Origin: Qipengyuania gelatinilytica
Lineage (GTDB): Bacteria > Pseudomonadota > Alphaproteobacteria > Sphingomonadales > Sphingomonadaceae
Length of the DNA stretch: 64,000 nt
NCBI RefSeq assembly: GCF_019711315.1
Contig: NZ_CP081294.1
Location: forward strand, 868,001-932,000
Direction: 5' to 3'
The notes under the pieces are model-generated. The model saw nothing but the letters and a program-made list of their open reading frames with translations. It ran no database searches and was not told the origin of the DNA. The translations under genes and the position numbers were made by a program. Position 1 is the stretch's first letter; the number at the start of each line of letters is the position of its first letter. Below, piece after piece: positions 1 to 9,620 of the stretch.

Positions 1-541
1 GGCCGATCGCTTCGCGCCACAGCTTGATCCGTGCGGACGAGGGATGGATCAGCGCATGCTCTTCTCCCGGCTCGATGCGGCTCAGATCGTCTGCGACCAG
101 ACTGCTACCGCGCGAGAGCATGGCGCCCGCCATCGTGCTCTTGCCCGCCCCAGCATCGCCGCAGAACAGGATAGCCCGGCCACTTCGGGCCACCGCACTG
201 CCATGCCACATGGCAAAGCCGCGTTGGTAGCCGAGCGCGCCCCATGCGCTCCCGAGCGTGAACAAGCGCAATTCCGGCGGAGCGGCGGTCAGCCCGGGAT
301 GAAGGGTGATCCGGCGGCCTCCCTCGACCTGCCATCCGCCAATACCCTCCACTGCGAAGCGCAGCGCCTCGCCCACCGCAACGCTGCCATCGGTCGGACA
401 GTCGGGACAGGGTTCGTCCGATATCGCGATTTCGACATCCGCTTCCCCGCCCGGATCGCAGCCAAACGCCTCCCACTCGGGCAGTTCGAGTGCCGAAGCG
501 ACGACGAGACCCGAATGGCGATAGTGGAAGGGAAACGGCAT
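1..541 (-). CDS. HprK-like serine kinase domain protein (C-terminus beyond window edge)
   Basis: The first 180 codons of a protein that runs off the left edge. A P-loop GDAGAGKST sits near residues 128-136, preceded by WHGSAVA and followed by LVADD near 148-152. This HGSAV / P-loop / ADD order is that of the HPr kinase/phosphorylase C-terminal fold, here on a short divergent N-terminal half instead of the Gram-positive HprK N-domain. Stand-alone HprK-like proteins of this kind occur in proteobacteria beside PqqD-like and nucleotidyltransferase genes, including some RiPP (lasso) and exopolysaccharide clusters; whether such partners lie to the left cannot be seen. ATG chosen because an in-frame TAG lies 12 bases upstream. 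The fold is well supported; the substrate is unknown. Confidence 0.75.
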   Translation of the reverse strand, partial: MPFPFHYRHSGLVVASALELPEWEAFGCDPGGEADVEIAISDEPCPDCPTDGSVAVGEALRFAVEGIGGWQVEGGRRITLHPGLTAAPPELRLFTLGSAWGALGYQRGFAMWHGSAVARSGRAILFCGDAGAGKSTMAGAMLSRGSSLVADDLSRIEPGEEHALIHPSSARIKLWREAIG

Positions 542-618
542 GACGCGCACCTAGCTGCCCAAGCGGATGAAAACACGCAAGCATTGCCAATTGCGACGCT
601 CGCGTTATCTCCTCGGCC

Positions 619-1929
619 ATGCACGAAGAAACCGCGACCGCGCTCTCCGCCTTCGACATCGCCGCACTGCTGGTTGTCGCCTCCGCCCTGCTCGGATGGT
701 TCAACCATCATTTCATCAGGTTGCCGCATGTCATCGGCCTCACCGTCATGGGCGCGATTGCCGCGATCGGGCTGATGCTCGCCAATGCGTTCATCCCCGG
801 CGTCACTCTGGATGACTGGGTGGCAGACACGCTTCGCCAGATGAACTTCACCGACACGTTGCTGCAGGGGATGCTCAGCTTCCTGCTTTTCGCGGGCGCG
901 CTGCATGTCGATCTCGACCGGCTCAAGGTCGCATGGCTTCCCGTGCTCTTGCTGTCCACGGTCGGCGTCATGATCTCGACGGTGCTGGTAGGCCTCGCCA
1001 TGTGGGGCGTGGGCATGCTGCTCGGCCTGTCCATCGCGCCGATCTGGTACTTCGTTTTCGGCGCGCTGATTGCCCCGACCGATCCGGTTTCCGTGCTCGG
1101 CGTCCTCAAGGAAGAGAACGTGCCCAAGTCGCTGCAAAGCGCGGTGGCGGGCGAGAGCCTGTTTAATGACGGCGTGGGCATCGTGATTTTCATCATCCTG
1201 CTCGGCGCCGCGGTGAGCGGAAACGATTTCTCCTTTATTGCGGGCGCCGAACTGTTCGCTATCGAAGCGGGCGGCGGGATTCTCGTCGGTCTTGTCGCCG
1301 GCTATCTCGGCTATCGTGCGCTTGCGGGAATGGACGAATATACGCTCGAGGTGCTGATCACGCTTGCAGTCGTGATGGGCGGCTATGCGCTGTGCAGTTA
1401 CCTCCACATTTCCGGCCCGCTGGCCATGGCGGTTGCAGGCCTGCTGATCGGCAACCACGGCGTCACCTATGCGATGAGCGACGTGACGCGCGACTATGTG
1501 CTCAAGTTCTGGGAATTGCTCGACGAGCTCCTCAACTCTGTCCTGTTCCTGCTGATCGGGCTCGAGATGATCGTGCTGGTGGCGGGCACGGACACGCTGC
1601 TCTTCGGCCTGCTCGCCATTCCGTTGACGCTGGCCGCACGCGCAGTCGGCATCTTCGTGTCGACCAAGACGATCCCTGCGGCGCGCCTGCAGGACAAGGG
1701 CGCGGGCCGCGTGCTGTGGTGGGGTGGCCTTCGCGGAGGTATCTCGATTGCGCTGGCGCTGTCGCTGCCGCCGGGCGAAACGCGCGACCTCATCCTTGCC
1801 GCGACCTTTGCCGCAGTGCTCTTCAGCGTACTTGTCCAGCGGGCAACGCTAGGCCGGTTGATCGAGAAACTGAAACACGATCAAGCCCCTGCCGTCGAGG
1901 AGGACGGCGGGAAAGAGACCGTGCACTAG
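619..1929 (+). CDS. Na+/H+ antiporter, CPA1 (NhaP/NHE) family
   Basis: Predicted inner-membrane cation/proton antiporter of 436 residues with about 12 hydrophobic segments. Family signatures are the PTDPVSV motif near residues 153-159 and GESLFNDGVGIVIF near 177-190, whose Asn-Asp pair forms the ion site in CPA1 exchangers. The second half carries the expected glycine-rich GGLRGGISIALALSLP segment. It presumably exports Na+ or K+ in exchange for protons, fitting pH and salt homeostasis in a marine-type bacterium. It is transcribed alone, convergent with the beta-helix gene downstream. The short cytoplasmic tail lacks a TrkA-C or cyclic-nucleotide domain. Ion specificity cannot be told from sequence. 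Confidence 0.88.
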   Translation: MHEETATALSAFDIAALLVVASALLGWFNHHFIRLPHVIGLTVMGAIAAIGLMLANAFIPGVTLDDWVADTLRQMNFTDTLLQGMLSFLLFAGALHVDLDRLKVAWLPVLLLSTVGVMISTVLVGLAMWGVGMLLGLSIAPIWYFVFGALIAPTDPVSVLGVLKEENVPKSLQSAVAGESLFNDGVGIVIFIILLGAAVSGNDFSFIAGAELFAIEAGGGILVGLVAGYLGYRALAGMDEYTLEVLITLAVVMGGYALCSYLHISGPLAMAVAGLLIGNHGVTYAMSDVTRDYVLKFWELLDELLNSVLFLLIGLEMIVLVAGTDTLLFGLLAIPLTLAARAVGIFVSTKTIPAARLQDKGAGRVLWWGGLRGGISIALALSLPPGETRDLILAATFAAVLFSVLVQRATLGRLIEKLKHDQAPAVEEDGGKETVH

Positions 1930-1957
1930 GCGGGAGGGACCAGCGGCCCCTCCCGCC
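1929..1957. terminator. hairpin between convergent genes
   Basis: A perfect 10-bp inverted repeat GGCGGGAGGG / CCCTCCCGCC with a 9-base loop starts in the antiporter stop codon and fills the gap to the convergent gene. No U-tract follows on either side, so termination is inferred from position and stem strength. Confidence 0.5.
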
Positions 1958-1966
1958 AGCACATCG

Positions 1967-3646
1967 CTAGAAGGCTCCATTGTCGCACAGGACATCGGTC
2001 AGCACGACTTCGCACTTGCTGTCGAAATTGGCAGGCCCGGTCAGGTCGAAACGGATGCGGTTGTCGACCACATCGTAAACCACATTGGAGATCGACACGG
2101 CAAAATTGCCGCTGCCTGCCTGTTCGACCTCGGTGACATTGGCGGTACCGGCGAAACTGGTCGCAGTACCGTCGAGGATCGGCACCCTCAGCGAAATGCC
2201 GACCAGGGCATCCTGGGTTTCGCTGCGCGAGACGATGGCCTTGCCCAGCACGCGGAGGATGTGCGGATGGGCACCCCCGGGCTTGCGGGACAGATATCGC
2301 TCGAACGAGGCTGTTGCACCGGCGGCGAGCGAGACACCCTCGCCAACCAGCTGGTGATTGTCGCCGACAAGACGCGCAACATGCGTCCCTTCGCAGCCTT
2401 GGAAAACGTTGCGCGCCACGCGCCGGAGAGTGGCTGCATCCTGCGCAATCTCGGTATCGTCCAGCCGGTATCCGGTGAAGCGGTTGCGCACGCTGGACCA
2501 CGGATCGCCGTTCCACTCGGACGGAATATCGAGGAAGTACGCGTCCGCCGACACCGCGAGCGTCGCGGCATCCTGCGCGCGATAGGTCCCGACATTCTCG
2601 AAAGTGCAGTGACGGCACCGCTCCAGCTTCACGTAATGCGCCGTCGCACCGGCATTAGCGTGCTGGCCGACCTTGCCGTGATAGGTCAGGATATGGGCGC
2701 CGCGCAGGTTCCTTGCCCAGATGCCGGTTTCGAGCGGCGTATCGTCGAAACAGAACATCCGCGTGGGAAGCCCGCCATCGAGGTGGAAATTGATCCGGTT
2801 GCGCACGCAATGCATCGCGCCTTCCGCACCCGAGCTGTTGTAGAAGCCGATATCGCCATCGGCCGCGGTGCAGCTGGGTGAAAACTCGTTATCGGCTCCC
2901 GTCACGTGATAGCCGAATGCGAAGGATCCCCTGGCGCGGGTCTTGCGAAAATCGCCCTCGAGCCCCTGCAGGTCGAAGGATTTGTACCCGCCGATGACTT
3001 CGACGTTCCAGACGCGGTTATGGTAGATGTTGCCGCTGGTCCCGATTGTCTTCACGCCCGAAACCTGCGTTCCGGTCTGCGTTTCCTGATCCCAGACACC
3101 GCTCGGTATGCGCAGCCAGAAGCCGTCGAGCGAAGCGCGGTTCTTGGTGACCTCGACGATGCCCTCGCCGCTGATGAAGCTGTTGGTCGTCAGCGCGACC
3201 AGATCGAGGCTGAACGGCGAGATGCCGTTGCCGAAGGTCAGCCTTTCGTCGTCGAGCACGATCTTCGTCCCGACCCCGAAACGCCCCTTGCCGCGCGCAC
3301 CGATCCGGCTCGCTCCATTGGCCGACGCAAAGGCAATCGCGGCATTGATGGCCGGACCGTTGTCGAGGCCCGAGGTGCCATCTGCGGCCGCCTGGTTCAC
3401 TCCGCTGCTGCTGGCGCCGAACTGTTCGATGTAGAGCTCTGCGCCCATCAGGCGGTACCAGCCGTTGAGGCACTCGATCGTGCCAGGGCCGGCATCTGCA
3501 GGTGCACCCGAATAACTCGCCGGATCGATGAGGCAGTATCGCCCCTCGCCTCCGTCGCCTGCATTCGCGAAACCGGTCGTCTCGATCATGTCCGAACCGC
3601 TAAAGTCCTGCCCGATCGCATCTGCGCGTGTCGTAACGATTGTCAT
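1967..3646 (-). CDS. tailspike / pectate-lyase-like beta-helix protein
   Basis: A 559-residue protein without a signal peptide. The N-terminal 160 residues (FSGSDMIETTGF, LIDPASYSG, GAELYIEQFGA followed by DNGPAINAAIAFA) resemble the head of phage tailspikes and pectate_lyase_3-type right-handed beta-helix proteins, where a short sheet precedes a DNGPAINAAI helix and the coils. The middle has irregular coils rich in Asn and Gly; the last 120 residues look like a beta-sandwich cap. No other phage gene is nearby. ATG at 3646 is preceded by AGGAG; the reading frame extends 56 codons further upstream but nothing there looks coding. Function may be glycan binding or degradation; no catalytic residues can be assigned. 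Confidence 0.6.
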   Translation of the reverse strand: MTIVTTRADAIGQDFSGSDMIETTGFANAGDGGEGRYCLIDPASYSGAPADAGPGTIECLNGWYRLMGAELYIEQFGASSSGVNQAAADGTSGLDNGPAINAAIAFASANGASRIGARGKGRFGVGTKIVLDDERLTFGNGISPFSLDLVALTTNSFISGEGIVEVTKNRASLDGFWLRIPSGVWDQETQTGTQVSGVKTIGTSGNIYHNRVWNVEVIGGYKSFDLQGLEGDFRKTRARGSFAFGYHVTGADNEFSPSCTAADGDIGFYNSSGAEGAMHCVRNRINFHLDGGLPTRMFCFDDTPLETGIWARNLRGAHILTYHGKVGQHANAGATAHYVKLERCRHCTFENVGTYRAQDAATLAVSADAYFLDIPSEWNGDPWSSVRNRFTGYRLDDTEIAQDAATLRRVARNVFQGCEGTHVARLVGDNHQLVGEGVSLAAGATASFERYLSRKPGGAHPHILRVLGKAIVSRSETQDALVGISLRVPILDGTATSFAGTANVTEVEQAGSGNFAVSISNVVYDVVDNRIRFDLTGPANFDSKCEVVLTDVLCDNGAF

Positions 3647-3854
3647 GTGCTGCTCCTGACTGTTCCAAGGAGCACGGCAGGTATTGGCGCGAATTCGCGG
3701 TAGGAAAGCGCAAATTGTCCTACGTGAGCGAACCGCCGACAATTGCTTTCGGCCCGCCCTTCCGGTAAGCGGCAGCCAATCGCCCCGGGCCGTGCGGATC
3801 CTTCCCGATTCCACCCACCGGGGCGCTGTCTTTTACGCGCGAAGGAATGCAGAG

Positions 3855-4661
3855 ATGGCACGTCGCCGCCAGATTTACGAAGGCAAGGCCAAGATCCTTT
3901 ACGAGGGTCCCGAACCGGGCACCATCATCCAGTATTTCAAGGATGACGCGACCGCCTTCAACGCGGAGAAAAAGGGCACGATCAACGGCAAGGGCGTGAT
4001 CAACAATCGCATCAGCGAATATGTGTTCACCCGCCTGTCGCATATTGGCATTCCGACGCATTTCATCCGCCGCCTCAACATGCGCGAACAGCTGGTCCGC
4101 CAGGTCGAGATCATTCCTCTCGAAGTCGTGGTGCGCAACGTCGCTGCCGGTTCGCTGACCAAGCGCCTCGGCGTCGAGGAAGGCGAGGTGCTGCCGCACA
4201 CGCTGATCGAATACTGCCTGAAGGACGATGCGCTGGGCGACCCCAAGGTCTCCGAAGAAGAAATCGCCTGCTTCAATTGGTGCAGCCATGAAGAGATGCA
4301 GGACATGTCCAGCATGGCCATCCGCATCAACGATTTCCTGTGCGGCATGTTCGCCGCGATCGACATCCGCCTCGTCGACTTCAAGCTCGAATTCGGCCGT
4401 ATCTGGGACGGCGATTTCAGCCGCACGATCCTCGCCGACGAGATCAGCCCCGACGGCTGCCGCTTGTGGGACATCAACACCGGCGAAAAGCTCGACAAGG
4501 ACCGCTTCCGCCGCGATCTCGGCGGTGAAAGCGAAGCCTATCAGGAAGTCGCGCGCCGCCTCGGAATCCTCCAGAACGAGGATAACGGGCCGGGCGAAGT
4601 GCTCGACATGAGCGCCCACCGCGGCCGCCTGCGCACGCCGGCCAAACCGACTAAGAAGTAG
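3855..4661 (+). CDS. purC: phosphoribosylaminoimidazole-succinocarboxamide synthase
   Basis: SAICAR synthetase, the step of de novo purine synthesis that joins aspartate to CAIR with ATP. The 268-residue length is typical. The N-terminal [15 protein letters not shown] strand and the motif [15 protein letters not shown] near residues 93-107 are diagnostic, and [20 protein letters not shown] carries the metal and substrate acids. Start is the ATG after GAAGGAATGCAGAG; upstream in-frame codons are not conserved-looking. purS and purQ lie about 7.5 kb away, so the pathway genes are near one another but not one operon here. The 3' end overlaps the convergent gene by 11 bases. Confidence 0.96.
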   Translation: MARRRQIYEGKAKILYEGPEPGTIIQYFKDDATAFNAEKKGTINGKGVINNRISEYVFTRLSHIGIPTHFIRRLNMREQLVRQVEIIPLEVVVRNVAAGSLTKRLGVEEGEVLPHTLIEYCLKDDALGDPKVSEEEIACFNWCSHEEMQDMSSMAIRINDFLCGMFAAIDIRLVDFKLEFGRIWDGDFSRTILADEISPDGCRLWDINTGEKLDKDRFRRDLGGESEAYQEVARRLGILQNEDNGPGEVLDMSAHRGRLRTPAKPTKK

Positions 4662-5658
4662 GGCCCGTTCGCTGCGCGCGGCGCTCTAGGCGCCTGGCCT
4701 TGTTCGCAAGGGCTAGCTCGCGGACCTGCATCCAGAAGCGCTCCTCGGCCTGCATCGATTGCGGGCATGCTTCGGTGCCGTTGGCAACGATCGACTGGAC
4801 TTCCTCGATCAGCGCGCGCCCCAACTCGTCTTCGGAAAAGAAACCTCTCACTCGCCGCCTCTCTTCGGCGGCGAGCTCCTGACGCGCGGAATCTCCCCAA
4901 AAGGTCTCGTTTGCTCCCGCGCGGCTGTTGAATTCCAGCGCTCCCGAGCGACCGTCGACAAAGGCCAGCAGCCGGAAATCACCCGTACGCCTGTATGAAT
5001 GGTGCTTGCCGTCATCCAGCACGCGGTCGAAGCCATTCTCACGTAGGGTTGCGAGCGCACGAACGAGGTCGCGCCGCGAAAAGCGGAGCAGCAAAGCGTC
5101 GGCGACCTTGCTCCGCGCTTCGACGAGGCAACCGCCCAGATCACCTTTGCCTCGTGAACGAGCCAGCTCGCGGACCACGCGCCTCGGAATGAACTTAGCG
5201 TCTGCAGGATCTTCGAACAGTCCGCGTTCGACGGCCATAGCCTCGAAACCGGCGATAGAATGATATCCAGCCGGGTCGAGAACGGGCGGGCCGCTGATCC
5301 CGCCACAAGAATCGGTGTTCGCGAAGGCAGGTTTCAGCGGCGGCGTGAGATTGATCGCGAGATCTTCGGCAAGATCTCTGGGGGCCATTCCCTCTGTTTG
5401 CGCGGCGAGGTCGGCAAGCGCAGAGCGCCGTTTTCTGACCTTCTGCTCTTGCCAGACGCTTTCATAGGCTTCGGCAAAAGCCGCCCGCTCGGCCTTCCAC
5501 TGCGCGATTTCGACAGGATCGGTCATGCCGGCCGGCGGATCGTAAACGACCTCGGCCTCAAACGGCACAGTGAAGACACATGCTGCGACCGGGGCGGCCC
5601 ACAATGCTGCCAAGGCAATCGGCAAAGCCGCTATGCATCTGATCTGCTTCGCTATCAT
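4651..5658 (-). CDS. exported protein of unknown function
   Basis: A 335-residue protein with an N-terminal signal sequence ending PVAAC, which could be read as a lipobox (V-A-A-C) or a plain signal peptidase I site. The mature part is charged and mostly helical, with Arg/Glu-rich stretches ([32 protein letters not shown]) and a central Cys in [10 protein letters not shown] recognise no family. It is followed on the same strand by nothing close, and its 5' end is 13 bases from the lipid-kinase gene stop, so the two may be co-transcribed. Real coding is supported by codon bias and the signal peptide. Confidence 0.7.
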   Translation of the reverse strand: MIAKQIRCIAALPIALAALWAAPVAACVFTVPFEAEVVYDPPAGMTDPVEIAQWKAERAAFAEAYESVWQEQKVRKRRSALADLAAQTEGMAPRDLAEDLAINLTPPLKPAFANTDSCGGISGPPVLDPAGYHSIAGFEAMAVERGLFEDPADAKFIPRRVVRELARSRGKGDLGGCLVEARSKVADALLLRFSRRDLVRALATLRENGFDRVLDDGKHHSYRRTGDFRLLAFVDGRSGALEFNSRAGANETFWGDSARQELAAEERRRVRGFFSEDELGRALIEEVQSIVANGTEACPQSMQAEERFWMQVRELALANKARRLERRAQRTGPTS

Positions 5659-5671
5659 ATATCCAAGCTTA

Positions 5672-6553
5672 TCACACCACGTAGCGCAGCGTCATCCCGC
5701 TAGGTGCGATGGCGTATGCGCAGTCCGGCATGTGGTCCCCGTCGACCTGGACGGGCGTGACGCAGCGGTCGAATTCGATCCTCCGGCAGCTGCGGATCTG
5801 TGCCTTTGCGAACCTGTCGAGCGGCAGGCGCAGCATGACCGCAAGGCTGAGCAGCATGGTGCTGAACCGGGTCGAGCGTTCAAGGGTGATCAGCTCTACC
5901 GCGTCGGCGGCGAGCGCGGCTTCGGGGCTCAGCTGGAAGGGCCCCGCATAGAGCGCCGCGCCCGAAACGATTGCCGCCTCGGCCTCGCAGGTGAATAGCT
6001 CGCCATCGGCAAGCTCGCCGCGCACGGTCATCGCATTGCGTGGCCATTCGCTCATCTGCTGGACCATCGCCACGACATAGGCATAGCGCCCGATGCGCTT
6101 CTTCAGTTTGCCCGAAACGCGGGCGACCGCATGGCTGTCGGGCCCGATCGAAAGGCAGGAAACGATCGGCATTTCGCCCAGCCGGTAAAGCGGCGCGCGG
6201 ACCCAGCCGCCGCTACCCCTGGCCCAGCCCTCGGCCACCTGCTTAGCAAAGGCTGAAGGCTTGCGCGCATAACCCAGTTCGCGCGCGACGAGGTTGATTG
6301 TGCCCGATGGCGCGACTGCCAGCGGCACTTCACCCGCCGCCTCGCCGAGGGCCTGCACCGTGTCGCGCAAGGTCCCGTCGCCGCCGTGGATGCAGACCAG
6401 CTCGGCAGTGCCCGAAAGCCGTGCCCCCTCGGCGGTGGTCGGCATGGGCGTGACGGCGAAACCCTGTTCGCCCAATGCCGCGACGAGAGCATCGAGGTGA
6501 GCCTGGCTGAAGCTTCCCGACACGGGATTATAGACGAGATCGACTGCGGTCAT
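5672..6553 (-). CDS. diacylglycerol/lipid kinase family protein
   Basis: A 293-residue protein of the DAGK catalytic fold (YegS/DgkB-like). The N-terminus VDLVYNPVSGSF matches the NP.SG nucleotide-site start of the family, and CIHGGDGTLRDTVQAL near residues 54-69 carries the GGDGT motif; LAVAPSGTINLVARELG is the variant of the PxGTxN substrate/ATP segment. It likely phosphorylates a membrane lipid (diacylglycerol or sphingoid-like) at the inner leaflet; sphingomonads make sphingolipids, so a ceramide or long-chain-base kinase is possible but cannot be resolved. ATG at 6553 gives the full first strand. Confidence 0.88.
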   Translation of the reverse strand: MTAVDLVYNPVSGSFSQAHLDALVAALGEQGFAVTPMPTTAEGARLSGTAELVCIHGGDGTLRDTVQALGEAAGEVPLAVAPSGTINLVARELGYARKPSAFAKQVAEGWARGSGGWVRAPLYRLGEMPIVSCLSIGPDSHAVARVSGKLKKRIGRYAYVVAMVQQMSEWPRNAMTVRGELADGELFTCEAEAAIVSGAALYAGPFQLSPEAALAADAVELITLERSTRFSTMLLSLAVMLRLPLDRFAKAQIRSCRRIEFDRCVTPVQVDGDHMPDCAYAIAPSGMTLRYVV

Positions 6554-6692
6554 CGGTCAAGCCCTAACGCAAGGAGCGGGAAAGACAAATTCGCATTCGT
6601 CGACGCCTCTCGCAGCTTGGCAGAGTGCACCGCTCGGTCAGCTTGCAGTCATGCCTGCCCTTGCTATGCCTGCGAGTTGGAGAGGACTGTTA

Positions 6693-9560
6693 ATGAAGAC
6701 CATGATGCGGGTGCTTGCACCCTTGCCCTTGCTGGCACTCACGCTGCCCTGTGTTGCGCAGGCGGAAACCGGTGTGGAGCAGGAGCAAGCGGCTGCCACA
6801 AACGCCTGGGGCAATGCAATCTACGACATCGCGCCCGATGGACGGGTCGAATATGGCGTGCTCGACAACGGATTGCGCTACGCGATCCTGCAGAACGAGC
6901 GGCCCGAAGAAACCGTGGTGATCCGTTTCGGCTTCGATGTCGGCTGGGTGGATGAAGAGGACGACGAGCTCGGCCTTGCCCATTTCATCGAACACATGGC
7001 CTTCAACGGATCGACCAACATCCCCGAAGGCGAGATGATCAAGCTTCTCGAACGCGAGGGGCTGGCCTTCGGTGCAGACACCAATGCATCGACCGGCTTC
7101 GAGGATACGATCTACCGGCTCGACCTGCCACGCAACGATCCCGAATTGCTCGACACCGCGCTGATGCTGATGCGCGAGACGGCAAGCGAGTTGACCATCG
7201 CCGAAGACGCGGTCGATCGTGAGCGCGGGGTGATCCAGTCCGAAACGCGTACCCGCAACAATTACTCGATCCGGCGGCTGAGGGACTATCTCCAGTTCAT
7301 TGCCCCCGAAACCCGTTATTCGGCCCGCTTCCGTGCGGAAGGAACGGTCGAGAATATCGACGCAGCCCCGGCGCAAAGGCTGCGCGATCTCTATGGGCGC
7401 TACTACCGCCCGGACAATGCCGCGCTGGTGATAGTCGGCGATGTCGATCCGGCTCTGGTGCGCGAGAAACTGGTCGAGACTTTTGCCGACTGGGAGGCGC
7501 AGCCGGACGCCATCGAGCGTATCGAAGGCGGTACAATCGATCTCGATCGCGGTACCGCCGCGGCCAATTTCGTCGATCCCGATGTCGAACATATCGTGGT
7601 GATCGACCGTTTCGCCCCTCATGATCGGCGTGAGAGCAGGCAGGCCGATTTCAAGCGCTCACTATTGTCCTCGCTTGGCCGAGCGATGGTCAATCGCAGG
7701 CTGGAGAAGATCGCCAACGCGCCGGATGCGCCGATCATTTCCGGCGGCATATCATCCGGCGACTTCTTCGATCTCTACGACCAGTCGACCATGACCGTGC
7801 AGGCTAAGGAGGGCGAATGGGAAAAAGCCTTGCAGGTCGGCGAACAGGAATGGCGCCGCGCGATCGAGCATGGCTTTACCGATGCCGAGCTGGCCGAGCA
7901 GGTCGCCAACTTCACCCGCGTGTATCGCACCGCAGCCGAGCAGCAGGACACGCGCCGCAGCGGGTCTCTCGCAGGCGGGATCCTGTCGACTGCCAAGACC
8001 GGTCGTCTTTTCGTCACCCCGCAGACGAGCTGGCAATTGTTTCAGGACATGATCGGGGAGGTCACGCCCGAAGCCGTCGCCGAAGTTTTCCGCGAGGATT
8101 ACGCCCTGTCCGCGCCACTGGTGCATGTCAGCACCAAGCAAGCGATAGAGGGGGGAGAAAGCGCCATACTGAGCGTCCTCGACGCCTCCCGCGCGGTCCC
8201 GGTCGAAGCGCCGCAGGGCGGTGAGACCGTAGAGTTTGCCTATACCGATTTCGGCACGCCCGGGTCGATCGTCGCCGATGAGACGGTCGAGGATCTCGGC
8301 TTTCGCCAGATCCGTTTTGCCAACAACGTCCGCCTCAACCTCAAGGCGACGGACTTCGAGAAGGGTCGCGTCCGGTTCAACATCCGCATCGGGTCGGGCC
8401 TCTTGTCGATACCCGACGACGCTGTCGGCACCGGAATGTTTATCTCGACCTCGCTCGATTCCGGCGGGCTCGGCAAGCACAGCTATGACGAGCTGCGCCA
8501 GATCATGGCCGGCCGCGACGTGTCGAACGGCCTGTCGACACAAAGCGACCAGTTCCGCGTCGGCGGGGCGACAACCATGGCGGACCTCCCGCTCCAGATG
8601 GAGCTGACCACGGCCTATCTCACCGATCCCGGCTTCCGCGAGGAGGCACTGACCCGCTGGCAGGCGCTGCTCCCGCCCTTCTTCGCGCGTGCCGACGCCA
8701 CGCCGCAGGGGGTGGCACAATTCGAACTGCCGCAGGTCATCACCGATGGCGATCCGCGTTTCGGCATCCCGTCGGAAGCGGCGCTCAATGCCATCACGCT
8801 GGAGCAGGCGCGCGCGCTCACAAGTGCACAATTCGCATCCGCACCCATCGAGATCTCGGTTGTCGGCGAGATCGACGAAGAAGCCGTGATCGCTGCCGTT
8901 GCACGCACTTTCGGCGCACTGCCCGAACGGGCGGAGACCTTGCAGCCCTTTATCGAAGAACGGCAGGTGTCCTTCACGTCGCGCAAGGCACCGGTGACCC
9001 TTAGCCATGCAGGCGCAGAGGATCAGGCCTTGGCGCAGGTTTACTGGCCGACGACCGACGATGACGATGCGCAGGAAGAGGCGACCATGCGGCTCCTGGC
9101 ATCAGTCATGCGCCTGCAACTGCTCGAAGAGATCCGCGAGAACTTGGGCGCATCCTATTCGCCGGGTGCGAACTCGGCTATGAGCGACACCTACGACGGC
9201 TTCGGAAGCTTCTCAGCCTCCGTGGTCATCGCGCCCGAAGATGCGGAAACGGTGTTCGAAACCATCGATGCCATCGCGGCGGGCCTGCGGGATGCGCCGG
9301 TCGATGACGACCTTCTCGAACGAGCGCGAAAGCCCATGCTGGAACAGCTGGCAAAGAGCCGTCGCGAGAACAGCTACTGGCTGGGAATGCTTAGCGAATC
9401 CCAGCTGCGCGCCGAGCGGCTCGGCCGCTATCGCGATTACGAAGAGCGGCTGCTTGCCATTAGCCCGGACATGCTCCGCGAAGCCGCAGCGAAGTATCTG
9501 CGCGACGACGAGGCCCTTCGCATACGCATCATCCACCAGAGCCTGGTGGACACCGAATAG
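6693..9560 (+). CDS. secreted M16-family zinc metallopeptidase (pitrilysin-like)
   Basis: A 955-residue exported protease. Signal peptide residues 1-24 end VAQA. The inverted zinc motif HFIEH is at residues 97-101, with the third ligand acid about 75 residues on (ELTIAEDAVDRERGVIQSE). Two M16 catalytic-type and inactive M16-type halves follow, giving the usual clam-shell; the second half has the RENLGASYSPG segment typical of the C-terminal repeats. Start chosen at the ATG after GGAGAGG, because the 14 upstream in-frame codons break the signal peptide. It is convergent with a TonB-dependent receptor. It probably degrades peptides in the periplasm. Confidence 0.93.
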   Translation: MKTMMRVLAPLPLLALTLPCVAQAETGVEQEQAAATNAWGNAIYDIAPDGRVEYGVLDNGLRYAILQNERPEETVVIRFGFDVGWVDEEDDELGLAHFIEHMAFNGSTNIPEGEMIKLLEREGLAFGADTNASTGFEDTIYRLDLPRNDPELLDTALMLMRETASELTIAEDAVDRERGVIQSETRTRNNYSIRRLRDYLQFIAPETRYSARFRAEGTVENIDAAPAQRLRDLYGRYYRPDNAALVIVGDVDPALVREKLVETFADWEAQPDAIERIEGGTIDLDRGTAAANFVDPDVEHIVVIDRFAPHDRRESRQADFKRSLLSSLGRAMVNRRLEKIANAPDAPIISGGISSGDFFDLYDQSTMTVQAKEGEWEKALQVGEQEWRRAIEHGFTDAELAEQVANFTRVYRTAAEQQDTRRSGSLAGGILSTAKTGRLFVTPQTSWQLFQDMIGEVTPEAVAEVFREDYALSAPLVHVSTKQAIEGGESAILSVLDASRAVPVEAPQGGETVEFAYTDFGTPGSIVADETVEDLGFRQIRFANNVRLNLKATDFEKGRVRFNIRIGSGLLSIPDDAVGTGMFISTSLDSGGLGKHSYDELRQIMAGRDVSNGLSTQSDQFRVGGATTMADLPLQMELTTAYLTDPGFREEALTRWQALLPPFFARADATPQGVAQFELPQVITDGDPRFGIPSEAALNAITLEQARALTSAQFASAPIEISVVGEIDEEAVIAAVARTFGALPERAETLQPFIEERQVSFTSRKAPVTLSHAGAEDQALAQVYWPTTDDDDAQEEATMRLLASVMRLQLLEEIRENLGASYSPGANSAMSDTYDGFGSFSASVVIAPEDAETVFETIDAIAAGLRDAPVDDDLLERARKPMLEQLAKSRRENSYWLGMLSESQLRAERLGRYRDYEERLLAISPDMLREAAAKYLRDDEALRIRIIHQSLVDTE

Positions 9561-9562
9561 AA

Positions 9563-9596
9563 AAGGGGCCGGGAAGGTTTCCCCTCCCGGCCCCTT
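9563..9596. terminator. bidirectional terminator between M16 protease and TonB receptor
   Basis: A stem of about 15 bp with one A-C mismatch (AAGGGGCCGGGA paired to TCCCGGCCCCTT) and a 4-base loop sits between the two convergent stop codons. Read on the minus strand it is followed by TTTTC, a U-tract for the TonB-receptor transcript. Confidence 0.8.
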
Positions 9597-9620
9597 CGGA
9601 TTTCGGTTTCGCGTTTCGAC

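Noticed and set aside
289-1458. Long minus-strand frame across the antiporter
   Set aside because: Antisense of a clear NhaP-type gene, His/Glu/Gln-rich shadow composition, no ribosome site.
7752-9008. 418-codon antisense frame inside the M16 protease
   Set aside because: Shadow of the protease frame; no recognisable domain.
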